From G963667975 sp963677395 (GTDB lineage Bacteria; Bacteroidota; Bacteroidia; Bacteroidales; G963667975), in the NCBI GenBank assembly GCA_963677395.2, contig OY781965.2, positions 62,001 to 126,000 on the forward strand: a stretch of DNA of 64,000 nt, written 5' to 3'. Position 1 is the stretch's first letter, and each line of letters starts with the position of its first letter. The translations under genes were made by a program, and so were the position numbers. Below are positions 8,171 to 18,408 of this stretch, one piece after another. The notes beneath the pieces were generated by a model. It ran no database searches and had not been told where the DNA came from. It saw nothing but the letters and a program-made list of their open reading frames with translations.

Positions 8171-8289
8171 TTAATTATTTAAAAACCAGCATTTTACGAA
8201 TTTAAAAATCATTGCCAAAACACTGTTTTTTTGGCTAAATTTTGACAAAATAGGGTAAAAAAGGACAGTTTTGATACAATTTTGACAAC

Positions 8290-9462
8290 ATGGCAAATAT
8301 TTCTCTTTATCTTTTCAATAGAAAAAAGCAGGACGGTACTCAAAAGGTTTACCTGTCTGTTGTTATTGATTCCGACAGGTGGAGAATTCCAAGCCCTGTT
8401 GATATTGAAGCATTTTTCTGGGATAAAAAAATGAACCAGGTAAGGATAATACATCCCTTACATGAAGAATACAATCTGATCCTGAATAATATGATTTCAA
8501 GAGCAAATCAGATTTCAAGAACAATGTATATTCTTGAAAAACAGGAAACAATATCAGCTTTTAAAAAAGAATGGATGAATTACCAAACATCTACTGAAAA
8601 CTTTGTAACCTATGCCGAAAAATATCTTGAAAGCAAAAAGCAGATATTTAAAGAGTCAACATTAAAATCAAAAGGAACGGCAATTAAAAAAATAGCTGAA
8701 TTTAATAAGGAAACAACAATAGCTGATATCAATTATGAGTATCTAACAGATTTTGAAAACTGGTTGACAAAAAAAGAATTTGGCATTAATTACAGGCACA
8801 AAATTTTTAAGGATTTGAAATCATTTTTGACGCATTATTACAAAACAAAAAACAGCAGTTCTCTCAATCCATTTAAAGACTTCAAACTGAAGAAAGGTAA
8901 ATCAAGAGTAATATATCTTGATTTAGAAGAACTTGAAAAATTAAAAGAATTTTACAAATCAAAACTTATCCAGGATAAACAAGAATGGAAATTGGCATTA
9001 AGGGCGTGGTTATTTTCAGCAACATGCGGTGGATTACGAAAAGGAGATCTGTTTAAAATTGGACAAAAAAATGTGGTAAACGGAAGGATTGATTTATCTG
9101 TAACTAAACTGGAAACAATCAATAAACAGTATGTGGTATTTAAAATAACAGTTTATGGCCAGAAACTAATTGATGATGCAATTCGAGAGGGTTATAAAAA
9201 AAGATTTTTTAATGCAGTAAATGAGGACACGGTTAACAGGTCGATGAAAGAGATTGCATCATTATTAAAGATTAAGAAAGAAGTTTCTCTCCACGTTGCT
9301 AGGCATACGTTTGCTACTTTATTTTACAGATCAACAAAGGATCTGATTTCTTTGCAAAAAATATTAGGTCATGGCAGTATTTCAAGTACGATGATTTATG
9401 CACATATACATCAGGACGATATTGACAATTGTATGGTAGAATTTGAAAAGGCTACCCGGTAA
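8290..9462 (+). CDS. int: Tyrosine recombinase (integrase) of prophage 1
   Basis: A 390-residue phage integrase that recombines attP with the tRNA attB. The N-terminal arm-binding region has the pattern KKQDGTQKVYLSV; a SAM-like core-binding domain lies at about 103-190 (TYAEKYLESKK ... NYRHKIFKDLKSFL). The catalytic domain has R250 (CGGLRKGDL), H335-x-x-R338 (HVARHTFAT), H361 (LGHGSISS) and nucleophile Y370 (TMIYAH). It lies about 140 bp from attL. It is roughly three-quarters identical to the integrase at 52706, as expected for phages using the same site. It ends in a bidirectional hairpin shared with the opposing tail genes. Confidence 0.96.
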   Translation: MANISLYLFNRKKQDGTQKVYLSVVIDSDRWRIPSPVDIEAFFWDKKMNQVRIIHPLHEEYNLILNNMISRANQISRTMYILEKQETISAFKKEWMNYQTSTENFVTYAEKYLESKKQIFKESTLKSKGTAIKKIAEFNKETTIADINYEYLTDFENWLTKKEFGINYRHKIFKDLKSFLTHYYKTKNSSSLNPFKDFKLKKGKSRVIYLDLEELEKLKEFYKSKLIQDKQEWKLALRAWLFSATCGGLRKGDLFKIGQKNVVNGRIDLSVTKLETINKQYVVFKITVYGQKLIDDAIREGYKKRFFNAVNEDTVNRSMKEIASLLKIKKEVSLHVARHTFATLFYRSTKDLISLQKILGHGSISSTMIYAHIHQDDIDNCMVEFEKATR

Positions 9463-9473
9463 GGTAGCCTTTT
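9446..9473. terminator. Bidirectional terminator between int and tail genes
   Basis: AAAAGGCTACC (9446-9456) and GGTAGCCTTTT (9463-9473) form an 11-bp stem with a 6-nt loop and T-runs on both strands. The integrase stop lies in the loop, so the hairpin serves both converging units. Confidence 0.85.
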
Positions 9474-9475
9474 TA

Positions 9476-9679
9476 TTAAATGTCAATTAAATCATTTCGT
9501 TCCTGTTCTGTCAAATATTTAAGTGGATTTCTGGGGTCAATTTCATCTATAAGCATTTCTCCTGAATCATAAGAGCTATACTGCTCTGCCTTAAATCCTT
9601 GAATATCTGCTTTCATTCCGCAGACTATTCGTTGATCTACAGATTTCAATACATCAATTGTACCAATCATTTTTTTCAT
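9476..9679 (-). CDS. Small hypothetical phage protein
   Basis: A 67-residue protein of unknown function, last gene of the tail operon, overlapping the upstream gene by 4 bp (ATGA). It starts MKKMIGTIDVLKSV and ends LTEQERNDLIDI. The small last gene of prophage 2 (53938-54132) occupies the same place and also ends in an LTxEE-like acidic tail, so the two may be equivalents. Confidence 0.65.
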   Translation of the reverse strand: MKKMIGTIDVLKSVDQRIVCGMKADIQGFKAEQYSSYDSGEMLIDEIDPRNPLKYLTEQERNDLIDI

Positions 9680-10344
9680 AATATAACTCCATGTTTGCGT
9701 GAAAGATATGATTTTATTGAGTCAAAATCCGAAAGGTCAGGACGAATAATTAATTCTTTAAAAGTAACATTTGCATAATTACCAGTAATATTGCTTCCCC
9801 CGATAATTAATCCTCCGGCATTCGCCGTACCGGCATTTCCAGTCACTTTTGTACGGTTGTTTATCTGAAGAAAAGAACTGGTTGAATTAAACATAGCTGT
9901 AACTATCTGAAAGCTACCTACTATTGACATATTGTTATCTACATTGGATGTACCTGTTAGTATTCTTAATGTTCCAGGCGCTGTACGCTGATACAGCCTC
10001 ATTGTATTTCCTCCATTTCCATCGATAATTGTATCTAAATCAGTCCAACTGTTTTCTTTTATAACAGCATAAATAACTTCAGGTTGATTTAAAAGGAATG
10101 GATCTGTTTTCAAAAAGTCATTAATACCGTCAAATGTAACTCCGTTTACCGACCAAACCGGCTGAAAATTTACTGTTAATTGATTAGAATTCCTGAAATT
10201 AACCGATTTATCACGTACTTGAGATACAAAATTGTAGCTATCTTTTGAAATATAAGACAAATCGGTAAAGTCGTACCATGCTGCCGTTTTTCCATCTCTT
10301 AAAATGGTAGGATAAGGCGGCGTTGATGTTAGTAAATCAATCAT
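9676..10344 (-). CDS. LamG/concanavalin-like phage tail-associated protein
   Basis: A 222-residue protein with a beta-sandwich look of the LamG kind: TAAWYDFTDLSYISKDSYNF at the start, then VNGVTFDGINDFLKTDP and the closing IIGGSNITGNYANVTFKELI. Such domains bind carbohydrate and often sit at the tips of tail fibres, so a role in host-surface recognition is inferred. It is translationally coupled to its neighbours. It has no signal peptide. Confidence 0.65.
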   Translation of the reverse strand: MIDLLTSTPPYPTILRDGKTAAWYDFTDLSYISKDSYNFVSQVRDKSVNFRNSNQLTVNFQPVWSVNGVTFDGINDFLKTDPFLLNQPEVIYAVIKENSWTDLDTIIDGNGGNTMRLYQRTAPGTLRILTGTSNVDNNMSIVGSFQIVTAMFNSTSSFLQINNRTKVTGNAGTANAGGLIIGGSNITGNYANVTFKELIIRPDLSDFDSIKSYLSRKHGVIL

Positions 10345-10346
10345 AA

Positions 10347-11105
10347 CTAATCGGTTAATATTACACCAATCATAAAACGAAATACAGATGAGTTATTGTT
10401 AGGAGTTACTGCAGTCACGGCTTCAATCTGCAGTCCGATATCTCTGCCAACAGGTTGAATTGGAATATCTACATATTTTTCAAATGCAACTACAGAATCA
10501 CTACCGGTACGGAATGGTTTAAACGTGATGGGAACACTTCCAACACGTTTGAATGAGTTTGCCCAGGCATCGATAAAAGGTTGATTGTCGGCAATGACAT
10601 TAGCGTCTGTGGTGTTGTAGAAATAAGGCTGTATTGTTTTTTCGGCAAAATTAACATCATCGGTTTGACCTCTAAAATAAATAAGCTTACAGCCCTTTCC
10701 GGCCGCTTTTGCAACGTTGGAGAACTTGATAAGCTGGCCAGATGCATCGCCGATCACGTCGCCGGCCGTGTAAGCATCTTTATTTGCAGGCCTGGTTAAT
10801 GTTGTGGTAAAGCATCGTATTTGAGCACCGGCGGCGGCCAGAATGTCCGATTCGGAAACAATCACAGCCTGCATCAATGCAAACCATAACAGATGAGATG
10901 ATTGGTACCCGCATTCCTGAGCAGAAAGGCTGATTGCATTGATTGATTCGCCGGCAAATTGTATAGCATTTGAGATAATCAATACATTTCGATCGTCTGT
11001 TGGCGGGGGAAGCATTATACTTTGTTTCGGAATCAAATAGGCTCTGTCTCCTTTGTTAATCAAAAGATGGGATCCTTTGTCGGTAAATGATGAGTTAATT
11101 GACAT
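10347..11105 (-). CDS. Putative phage tail/structural protein
   Basis: A 252-residue, beta-rich protein with no recognised domain (FTTTLTRPANKDAYTAGDVIG; VPITFKPFRTGSDSVVAFEK). It follows a GTCCTTT-type promoter-like site and lies between the tail-tip protein and the LamG protein, so it is probably part of the distal tail. No homologue is visible in the sequenced part of prophage 2. Confidence 0.6.
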   Translation of the reverse strand: MSINSSFTDKGSHLLINKGDRAYLIPKQSIMLPPPTDDRNVLIISNAIQFAGESINAISLSAQECGYQSSHLLWFALMQAVIVSESDILAAAGAQIRCFTTTLTRPANKDAYTAGDVIGDASGQLIKFSNVAKAAGKGCKLIYFRGQTDDVNFAEKTIQPYFYNTTDANVIADNQPFIDAWANSFKRVGSVPITFKPFRTGSDSVVAFEKYVDIPIQPVGRDIGLQIEAVTAVTPNNNSSVFRFMIGVILTD

Positions 11106-11129
11106 TGTAATGAATTTTAGTGTTTAATA

Positions 11130-11164
11130 CAAAATTCCGGTTTACTGGGGATGGAAAAAAGGAC
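11130..11164 (-). promoter_or_regulatory. Phage promoter-like site: GTCCTTT-N23-TTTTG
   Basis: On the minus strand GTCCTTT (11164-11158), 23 bp, then TTTTG (11134-11130), 24 bp ahead of the ATG at 11105. It is one of eight sites with this exact geometry. Confidence 0.7.
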
Positions 11165-11165
11165 A

Positions 11166-13313
11166 TTATCCAATACCGGTTATTTCTGTTGTTTCTATTC
11201 CTTTATTTGATATTTTGAATTTTACCTCTTTCAGAAACATGTTTTTGCTCTGTATTCGAACGCGCTTTGAAAAATCAATATTTTTAATATCTAATGCAGT
11301 AAGAGACTTGTAAATATTAAATTCTTTACAGTTAATGAGAAAATTTAAAAAACTTTCCCATCTTGAATATACACTATAAAGATTTGAGTTCCTTGATATT
11401 ATTCTTAATGAGATATTAGCTTCTGAGATTTTTGTATCATACATGTCAGTAACATGATTGTCAGAATATGGAAATAAATTTCCCAATCCATCTGGAAACA
11501 TTCCTCTATACATAAGCAAATAAGGAGTATATTGACTATTCCATGATTCATAGCCAAATTTAAAATATCCACTTTGTTGATTTGTAGGGATCATCCACAT
11601 CCGAAGAGTATTGAAGGAAATATCATCTCTAAATAAAGGCTCTTTTCTCATCATTGGAATAAGATTTGAACTTTTTTCATATATGGCATTTCCAGTTATA
11701 TTTTTTTCAAATATGAAGTTTTTGCAAATACTTACCCATGCCAAGCTTAATATGTTTTCATCATAAATATACGCATAATAAGCTTTTTGAGAAGCAGAAT
11801 AGATATAATCATTTAGTTTTGGATTAAAATCAATTGACTGTATATCTAAAAAATCTCCTTTAAAATTAAAGCCGGATATCTCCTTGAAATTATTAGATAT
11901 AAAATAATCATTAGCAATATTGTATTTTAGAGAAAAACAATCAAATAAATCTTTATTAAAAGAATTTAAAACATTGCAATTGTTCATGCTCGTAATGTCT
12001 CCACTTATACATATGTCGCTTAATTTAACTATAGATATGGTTCTGTTAATTGAGTTTGTAAAAAAAACTATGCCAGCAATAAATGACAGAGAATTCATGA
12101 AATCTGAAATTAAAATATCTGGAATATAATCTCTAAATTTTATGCTATCGTATGGAATCAAAGCCGTTGTATCTTGTGTTTGAGAATAATCATTAATGCA
12201 TTTATTTATAATTAAATACAGTTTTGAAAATTCAGAATCATTAAAAATATTATTTTCAATGGTATACCCGATACTACTTGCAATACTATTTAAAATATGA
12301 GCAACATATATACCAGGTATAAATATGTTTGAAAGCCTTAAAATATTATTATTCAAATCTTTTACATCAACAAAAAGAGGAAACTCACCATTGTTAAAAT
12401 AATTTTGTACCGTTAATAATGAATATTTATCTTTAATTAAATTATTATCTATTGATTCAAAGTATTTATCATTATATATAGGACTTAAAACGTGCTTATA
12501 CGTAGGATAATATCCCATATTAGAATTAAAAAATAAATCATTAACAGATTCAATGACTGTAAATTTAGACTCTTTCACGACAGAAACAAGAGTGTCAATT
12601 TGTCCGGAATGCCTTAATAGAAATTTTATAGTATCATTTAATTGTAGATTAAGTTCCTCCATTATAGTATAACTAATTTCATTATTTATAAAGTTATATG
12701 ATTTCAGATATACATTATTAATATAAAGAGAAAGAAATGCATTGTTATTGTTTGCTTTTGCAGGAAAATCAAACAATAAAATAAATTTACCACTATGATT
12801 ACATGTATAAGATTTTGCTAAATAAGAAAAACTAGAATTATTATCAATTTCTATAGTATTGAAAGGAATTTCTTCAGATTGAGCAGGTGATCCAGGATCA
12901 TAAATCATATTGAATTGAAGAGGAATAGTATTTTTAGCTTTTGCAGTATATAAAACGTTTATTTCTCCGTAATCAAAAATATCATCATTTAACTTTTTAT
13001 CTTTGATAAGATAGTTGAAATCTCCTTTATTAAAACCAACTTGTAATTCATATACATCTTTTCCAAACTTTATAATTAATCCGATTCCTATTAATATAAA
13101 ACTATCCTGCTGTAGCTTGAAATTAACTTCATGAGGTCTTCCCGCATTTAATCTGTTTACAAATCCACAAGCCTTAAGTAACTCGTCAGAAGCAGGTAAA
13201 GTAAAATTATAAATTGTGCTTCCATCTTGTTCGTTGAATAAAGAACTTTTCATGGTGATATTTAATTCATCATTACCACATGGAACTAATATGTCGTTTA
13301 TAAATATTCTCAT
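11166..13313 (-). CDS. Large phage tail-tip/baseplate-type protein
   Basis: A 715-residue structural protein. Its N-terminus (MRIFINDILVPCGN ... TIYNFTLPASDELLKACGF) shares the pattern of the prophage 2 protein at 60142-61959 (SFEIPPTTNNLQCFGY) and both follow the tape-measure region. A tail-tip or baseplate role is therefore inferred. The gene is much more AT-rich than the genes on either side, suggesting separate acquisition. It overlaps the upstream gene by 4 bp. Confidence 0.65.
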   Translation of the reverse strand: MRIFINDILVPCGNDELNITMKSSLFNEQDGSTIYNFTLPASDELLKACGFVNRLNAGRPHEVNFKLQQDSFILIGIGLIIKFGKDVYELQVGFNKGDFNYLIKDKKLNDDIFDYGEINVLYTAKAKNTIPLQFNMIYDPGSPAQSEEIPFNTIEIDNNSSFSYLAKSYTCNHSGKFILLFDFPAKANNNNAFLSLYINNVYLKSYNFINNEISYTIMEELNLQLNDTIKFLLRHSGQIDTLVSVVKESKFTVIESVNDLFFNSNMGYYPTYKHVLSPIYNDKYFESIDNNLIKDKYSLLTVQNYFNNGEFPLFVDVKDLNNNILRLSNIFIPGIYVAHILNSIASSIGYTIENNIFNDSEFSKLYLIINKCINDYSQTQDTTALIPYDSIKFRDYIPDILISDFMNSLSFIAGIVFFTNSINRTISIVKLSDICISGDITSMNNCNVLNSFNKDLFDCFSLKYNIANDYFISNNFKEISGFNFKGDFLDIQSIDFNPKLNDYIYSASQKAYYAYIYDENILSLAWVSICKNFIFEKNITGNAIYEKSSNLIPMMRKEPLFRDDISFNTLRMWMIPTNQQSGYFKFGYESWNSQYTPYLLMYRGMFPDGLGNLFPYSDNHVTDMYDTKISEANISLRIISRNSNLYSVYSRWESFLNFLINCKEFNIYKSLTALDIKNIDFSKRVRIQSKNMFLKEVKFKISNKGIETTEITGIG

Positions 13314-14797
13314 ATATTGCTAAAATTTATATCATTATGACTTAATTCAAGTTCAAACTCATAGTTATATAAAAATTCAGAATCAACCCGCTTATTTCGT
13401 TTTTTTGATGTAACAATATATTTTGTTGGATTTTCTCCAAGTAAAATAACGTCTTTACTAAAATAAAGGTCTCTCAGCCAATTTAGGTTTTCATTAACTA
13501 ACCATTCTGTAAACAGCGTTAGTTTTTCTGTTTCAAACGTGTTAAGTTTTGATTTTTCTGAGTCGGAAAAATCAAAATCAGATCCGGAACTACTTTCTGC
13601 AAGTGTATGATCATACTCGGCTTCCTGTTCTGCTTTACATCTTAGCCTTACGATATCATACCCGCCAAGCGAATTACAAAAAGCAACATCATAGTAAAAT
13701 GGTTTTGTCTCTGTAAACGGGTAAAATGTTCTCTTCTCTGTAATTACAGCATTAGCCCAGTCTGTCAAATATATATCATAACGAACATAAGATTCGAGGG
13801 AGAATCTGGCAGGAGATATATCTATTTCAAATACATCAAATGGGTTAATATTATTAAGTTCATCAAGCTGAATGCTTTCAAAATTTACTTCGTCTTCATA
13901 CATATCGCAAACTAAACGTAAACCACTTACGGAAGTAGCGTTTACAAAGTAAATTTTAGATGCCTGGTTTGTTGCAATATTTATCCCGTTAGGCATCCAT
14001 GTGAGAAACCGGATAACAGGGCTTGTAATCCAGTCATAAGCCGTTATTAAATTTGTATTAAGGTATTGTTCAAAACGTTTCGAATAACCGCCCTTTAGTG
14101 CATAAAAACTGTTTACAGAAGTAAATAACCGTACAGTATAGTCGTAATATTCGGCAAGCCGAAAACTAAATTTATGCGACATATCTGAATTCAAATGGAT
14201 AACATCTGTTTGTGTTCCGCTGATAAATTTAGTCTCGAGATATGGCGTTAAAAGCTCTGCTATATTTGTTTCAAACAGTCCTTCAGTATCAACATCAAGT
14301 TGCTCTTCGTAAAATAGATAATCGTTTTCAAAAAGCTGAAGAATAATTTTAAAATTTGTGCGTACAACCTGATCCGTTCCGGCAACAGCCGTTCCACTCA
14401 TGCCTGATACTGTTATATTTGAAATTGAAATACTTGAAGCTACGCCTTTTTGCTTTGCAGTTAGTATTATTTCGTCTCCCTGAAGCAAAACAATATAATT
14501 TGCACTTACCTGGTAGTTTTTAAAAAACAAATCAGAAAGAATAATTGGGAGATTCGACGCTGATGCAGGAGCAAACTGATATCCGGAAGTGTCCGGTGTA
14601 GTTGCACATGTAAATTGTAATTGCTTTCCCATAAAAGCAAATCTAAAACTATTACCATTCACGGCATCTCCGGTAATAAGAATTGTTAAACTTGCATAAC
14701 TTCCCTGTGCACTGTATAAATTATCAGAACTTGCACGTATCCATACAGGACTTTTAGCAAATACTAAGTTTTCGGGTTTTTGCAAAATTGTTATCAT
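13310..14797 (-). CDS. Phage tail protein (distal tail type)
   Basis: A 495-residue protein directly after the tape-measure gene, the usual position of distal-tail proteins. It resembles the prophage 2 protein at 56575-57744: the starts align (ILQKPENLVFAKSP against ILSSVPTLVLSKSM), and so do the segments GGYDIVRLRCKAEQEAEYDH and GIDIIRFNGQSETRGDHQ. Residues 35-150 carry an extra beta-rich insertion missing from the prophage 2 version. It shares one base with the tape-measure stop. Confidence 0.65.
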   Translation of the reverse strand: MITILQKPENLVFAKSPVWIRASSDNLYSAQGSYASLTILITGDAVNGNSFRFAFMGKQLQFTCATTPDTSGYQFAPASASNLPIILSDLFFKNYQVSANYIVLLQGDEIILTAKQKGVASSISISNITVSGMSGTAVAGTDQVVRTNFKIILQLFENDYLFYEEQLDVDTEGLFETNIAELLTPYLETKFISGTQTDVIHLNSDMSHKFSFRLAEYYDYTVRLFTSVNSFYALKGGYSKRFEQYLNTNLITAYDWITSPVIRFLTWMPNGINIATNQASKIYFVNATSVSGLRLVCDMYEDEVNFESIQLDELNNINPFDVFEIDISPARFSLESYVRYDIYLTDWANAVITEKRTFYPFTETKPFYYDVAFCNSLGGYDIVRLRCKAEQEAEYDHTLAESSSGSDFDFSDSEKSKLNTFETEKLTLFTEWLVNENLNWLRDLYFSKDVILLGENPTKYIVTSKKRNKRVDSEFLYNYEFELELSHNDINFSNI

Positions 14798-17700
14798 TAT
14801 CCGTTAAATTTATCGGTTAGGTTATTCTTATTATATTGAACGTCGGTAAGTTTATCATGTAGCGTAAGCAGACTTACCCCGTCCAGTTTAGCATTTATAC
14901 GGTCCAGTAATTCAATCATCCGTGGATCCGTAAACATCGACTCTTTATAAATTTCTTTACTGCCAACATTTCCGGCTGCAAACTGAGGTACCGCTCTTAT
15001 AGCCTCAAATAATTGAGGATAGTTCAACATAATGTTTCGTGTACGGGCTCCGTCAATGACTATTTCCGGCATTTTTTCTCCAACTAATATTGGAAATCCG
15101 CCCGCTGAATTAAGAAGCGTAGGACCTGTAAACAATCCTGTACGGGCATTTCCGTCCTGGTTCGCATCGTAAATCTTTCCGTCATACATTCCCCTTACAG
15201 GAATATTTCCGGCGGCAAACTGAGGTACAAGTGTTTCAAAAGCAACGCTAACTAGGGCGGCACCGGCAGCGGAAGTAATTGCTCCTAAAATTCCTTTAGT
15301 GGCAAACTCTCTTGCAATCATTCCTGCCATGGCTTCAGCTAAATAGGCTTTTATAGATGAACGGATACTGTTCAAAATAATAGAACCCATTTCCCTGAAG
15401 CTCGTAGCAGTTTGTGCAGCCTGTGCAGCATTTAAAGCCATTACGCCAACCTGAAGCTTTTTCTTGCGTTCATAAAATGAGTATTCAAGATCTTCTCGCT
15501 TTTTTACGATGTCTTTTTCAAGCTGAACAGTATCTTCTCCTGATTTTTTCCGAATCAAGTATAACTGTCCCAAATAAGCCAGTTCTATTTCGAGCTTTTG
15601 GCTGTTCATATCTTCCGGAGAGACTTTTCCCATCAATTTATCGGCTTCAAGTTTTTTCAATTCTTCCTGTGCAGCGGCACGGGCTTCTTCTTCAAGCTTT
15701 ACACGGGCAAATTGTTTTGCGAGCTTCTCATCCGTTTCGCTTCGTGCAAGTGATTTTGGATCACTGCCAACTTGTGCTTTCTGTAATGCATCCAGTACAC
15801 GTTTATGGCGTACATTTTCAAGCTCAATTGCTTTATTATTTCCTTTAAGCAATTCCAGTTTTTCTTTATGCTTTTGATTCTCTTCATAAATTTCTTTCTC
15901 ATATCCCCCTTGCATCAATTCAAGAATCAAAGCTTGAAACTGCTGTTCCTGCTTAAGTTTTTCCTTATTTGCCTTTTCTTGTGCGGCACGCTCTTTTAGT
16001 ATTTTTTTTGCCTGCTTTTTCGCAAAATCATCGGCAGAGTTATCTGCAATTTCTTGAAGCTGATCGTTACTCATTCTTGCCAATGAAGTTTTCAAATCAA
16101 CTTCTTTTTTGGCATTTGCTTTTGCTTCCTGTGCTTTTTGCTCAGGAGTTTTTTCCGATTCTTTATTTTGAGGTGGAGTTGATTGTGAATTAAGTGCTTC
16201 AATTTCTTTTTTTAATTGTAATCCTTTACGTATCAATGAATTATGATATTCCTGAACATTTCCGTAACCTTTAAGGCGTTGCATAAACGTATCCCACACC
16301 GAATAGGATTTATTTTGCACTTCACTATTAATTTCAAGGATTCGGGTTTGTTTTTCTTTAATCATATCAATCCGTGCTTGAACCATTGCCATTTCAAGCA
16401 AGTTATCAGTATAGGCTTTCGTAGCCTTTGCCGCTTCTTGAGTATTGATATTTTCAAGTGTGAGATTACCCAAATATTCCGGAGAAATTTCATTTAATTT
16501 TTTAATTGCTGCATAACGCTCATTTTTCGAAATAGAATCATTTTTTGCAACAGATAAATAATGATCAAGTTCTACTCGCTGATCAACGATACTTTTACGT
16601 GCATTCAATTCCACTTCATTCAGCATTTTTTGAGCTCGTGTAGCTTCGCTTGCCCTCGAAGCGTAAATGGCGATAGCCGTTCCTAATGCAATAACTCCTG
16701 CAATGATTGCACCCACGGGACCGCCAAAAAGCTTGAGGGCGTTATTCCATAATACCGTTGCTGCTGCAGCAGCTTTTTGCGCAATGGTTGATTTTTCAAC
16801 GGTAGCAGTATGCAATTCTGTAATAACTATTGAGGCTTTTTTTATAATGTTCGTTTGCACCCACAAAGCAATGCCTTGCTTCCCAAGCGTATGCTCAAAC
16901 GCTGTAATTGCAAGATTTTTAATTTTTGCTGCATTCAATACCAGGTATGCACCAACAAGCCCAATGATAACTCCACGGTTTTCGCCAATAAAATTGAATA
17001 ACATAATGGAACCGTTCATCAACTTTGTAGTCCAGCCGGTGGCCGCTGTTAACACGGGGACCAATCTGTCACCAAGTTCAATAGCTACAAGATTAAATCT
17101 GTTTTTTGCCTGTTCGTAGGCGGATGATTCGTTGTTTGTATTTGTAATAGCCTGTTCAATGGCGATATTTGTTCCGGTTACTTTTTTGGTTAATGTATCG
17201 TATTTTTCTATGTTGTTTAACAATATGGTTCCAACGGTCACATTTTCAGCACCAAACAGCTTTTGTTTCAAGGTGTCTTTTTCAACGTTAGACGAAAGTT
17301 GTGAAAGCTTTTGATTCGTCTCTTCAAGGGCATCTCTTAATACAAAATTCCCGGAAGCGTAACCCATTCCGGCATCTTTCAATTTAAGTAATGCACCTCT
17401 TAGCTTTGTGCCGGCTTCTTCACCTTTCAATTGCTTTTCACCCAAAACTTCAAGTATTGCAACTGTTTGCTCAAGCGTCATATTTGAATCGGCTGCAACA
17501 GTACCGGCATTTTTCATCGAATCCGTAAGATCTGATATTTCAGAACTTCCTTCCAGGGATCCGGCAGCAAAAACATTAATAATCCTGTTTGATTGTGATG
17601 CTTCAAGATTAAATTGGTTCATAGCTGCCGCAACGGCTTCTATTCCCTGCTCAGCAGTTTTAAGTTTACCAGCCTCATTCAGTATCAATGCCTGCTCTGT

Positions 17701-18408
17701 AACTTCTTTTAATGCTTCTTTATTTTTTAGCAGTTCAGGGCGAGCAGAACCCATTTTAGTATAAGCATCTAATATTTCCTTCGCTCCTTGGGTTATTTTA
17801 ACACCTGAGTCCAAAGTGGTCGTAGATAAATCTTTTGCGGATTGTGCAAGATCATCCAGATCTTCACCTTTCAATCCGGTAAGAGCAGACAGGTTTGATT
17901 TACTACTCTCAAACTCCATGGAAGCCTGTCTTGCACTTTTAATTGACATTACAATACCGGTGATCACGGCAGCACCGGCGGCAAGAATTCCCATATACCT
18001 GTTAAATCCGTCAGCCATTTTACTGATTGAAAAATGCGTTTCATTTGCCGTTCCCTTCAACTCGCGCATTCGCCCATTAACTTGAGTTAGTTCTGCCTGT
18101 AATTGAGCATACATCGGATGTCGCGGGTCAATATTATTCAAAGCTGCCTGAAGTTCACGGGCCCGCTGTTTCAACTCTTTCATGGTTGCACCCGTAAGCC
18201 CTATTTCTTTCTTAATCGCATCCATACGGGTTTCTACAACCTTTAACTTTTCAAAAGCAGCTACCCATTCATCCGAATCCTTGGGCCACTTTTTCATTTC
18301 ATTTCGGAGGCCTTTTGCTTGTCCTTCCAGGTCATACAATTCTTTGCGGGCTGTATCTCCATTTATGATAATGTCAAGTTGCAGTTTGTCAACTTTTAAG
18401 TAACTCAT
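14797..18408 (-). CDS. Tail tape-measure protein
   Basis: A 1203-residue protein that sets tail length and is ejected with the DNA. Its layout is typical: an N-terminal coiled coil (about 20-120), hydrophobic segments near 142-158 (GILAAGAAVITGIVMSI), about 480 and about 560-580 (GPVGAIIAGVIALGTAIAIYA), and a Lys/Glu-rich coiled coil (about 750-1000). A Gly/Ala C-terminus contains FTGPTLLNSAGGFPILVGEK. That segment matches GFVSGPTVIVGEK in the prophage 2 tape measure. A tail of roughly 180 nm follows if 0.15 nm per residue applies. Confidence 0.88.
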   Translation of the reverse strand: MSYLKVDKLQLDIIINGDTARKELYDLEGQAKGLRNEMKKWPKDSDEWVAAFEKLKVVETRMDAIKKEIGLTGATMKELKQRARELQAALNNIDPRHPMYAQLQAELTQVNGRMRELKGTANETHFSISKMADGFNRYMGILAAGAAVITGIVMSIKSARQASMEFESSKSNLSALTGLKGEDLDDLAQSAKDLSTTTLDSGVKITQGAKEILDAYTKMGSARPELLKNKEALKEVTEQALILNEAGKLKTAEQGIEAVAAAMNQFNLEASQSNRIINVFAAGSLEGSSEISDLTDSMKNAGTVAADSNMTLEQTVAILEVLGEKQLKGEEAGTKLRGALLKLKDAGMGYASGNFVLRDALEETNQKLSQLSSNVEKDTLKQKLFGAENVTVGTILLNNIEKYDTLTKKVTGTNIAIEQAITNTNNESSAYEQAKNRFNLVAIELGDRLVPVLTAATGWTTKLMNGSIMLFNFIGENRGVIIGLVGAYLVLNAAKIKNLAITAFEHTLGKQGIALWVQTNIIKKASIVITELHTATVEKSTIAQKAAAAATVLWNNALKLFGGPVGAIIAGVIALGTAIAIYASRASEATRAQKMLNEVELNARKSIVDQRVELDHYLSVAKNDSISKNERYAAIKKLNEISPEYLGNLTLENINTQEAAKATKAYTDNLLEMAMVQARIDMIKEKQTRILEINSEVQNKSYSVWDTFMQRLKGYGNVQEYHNSLIRKGLQLKKEIEALNSQSTPPQNKESEKTPEQKAQEAKANAKKEVDLKTSLARMSNDQLQEIADNSADDFAKKQAKKILKERAAQEKANKEKLKQEQQFQALILELMQGGYEKEIYEENQKHKEKLELLKGNNKAIELENVRHKRVLDALQKAQVGSDPKSLARSETDEKLAKQFARVKLEEEARAAAQEELKKLEADKLMGKVSPEDMNSQKLEIELAYLGQLYLIRKKSGEDTVQLEKDIVKKREDLEYSFYERKKKLQVGVMALNAAQAAQTATSFREMGSIILNSIRSSIKAYLAEAMAGMIAREFATKGILGAITSAAGAALVSVAFETLVPQFAAGNIPVRGMYDGKIYDANQDGNARTGLFTGPTLLNSAGGFPILVGEKMPEIVIDGARTRNIMLNYPQLFEAIRAVPQFAAGNVGSKEIYKESMFTDPRMIELLDRINAKLDGVSLLTLHDKLTDVQYNKNNLTDKFNG

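Noticed and set aside
8248..8289. AAAAAAGGACAG in front of the integrase as another GTCCTTT-type site
   Set aside because: The minus-strand sequence 23 bp further on lacks a TTTTG-like box, no minus-strand gene follows, and the motif is not kept in the homologous spacer of prophage 2.
15414..18403. Several plus-strand open frames opposite the tape-measure gene
   Set aside because: They are shadows of a long coding region with strong protein features on the minus strand.
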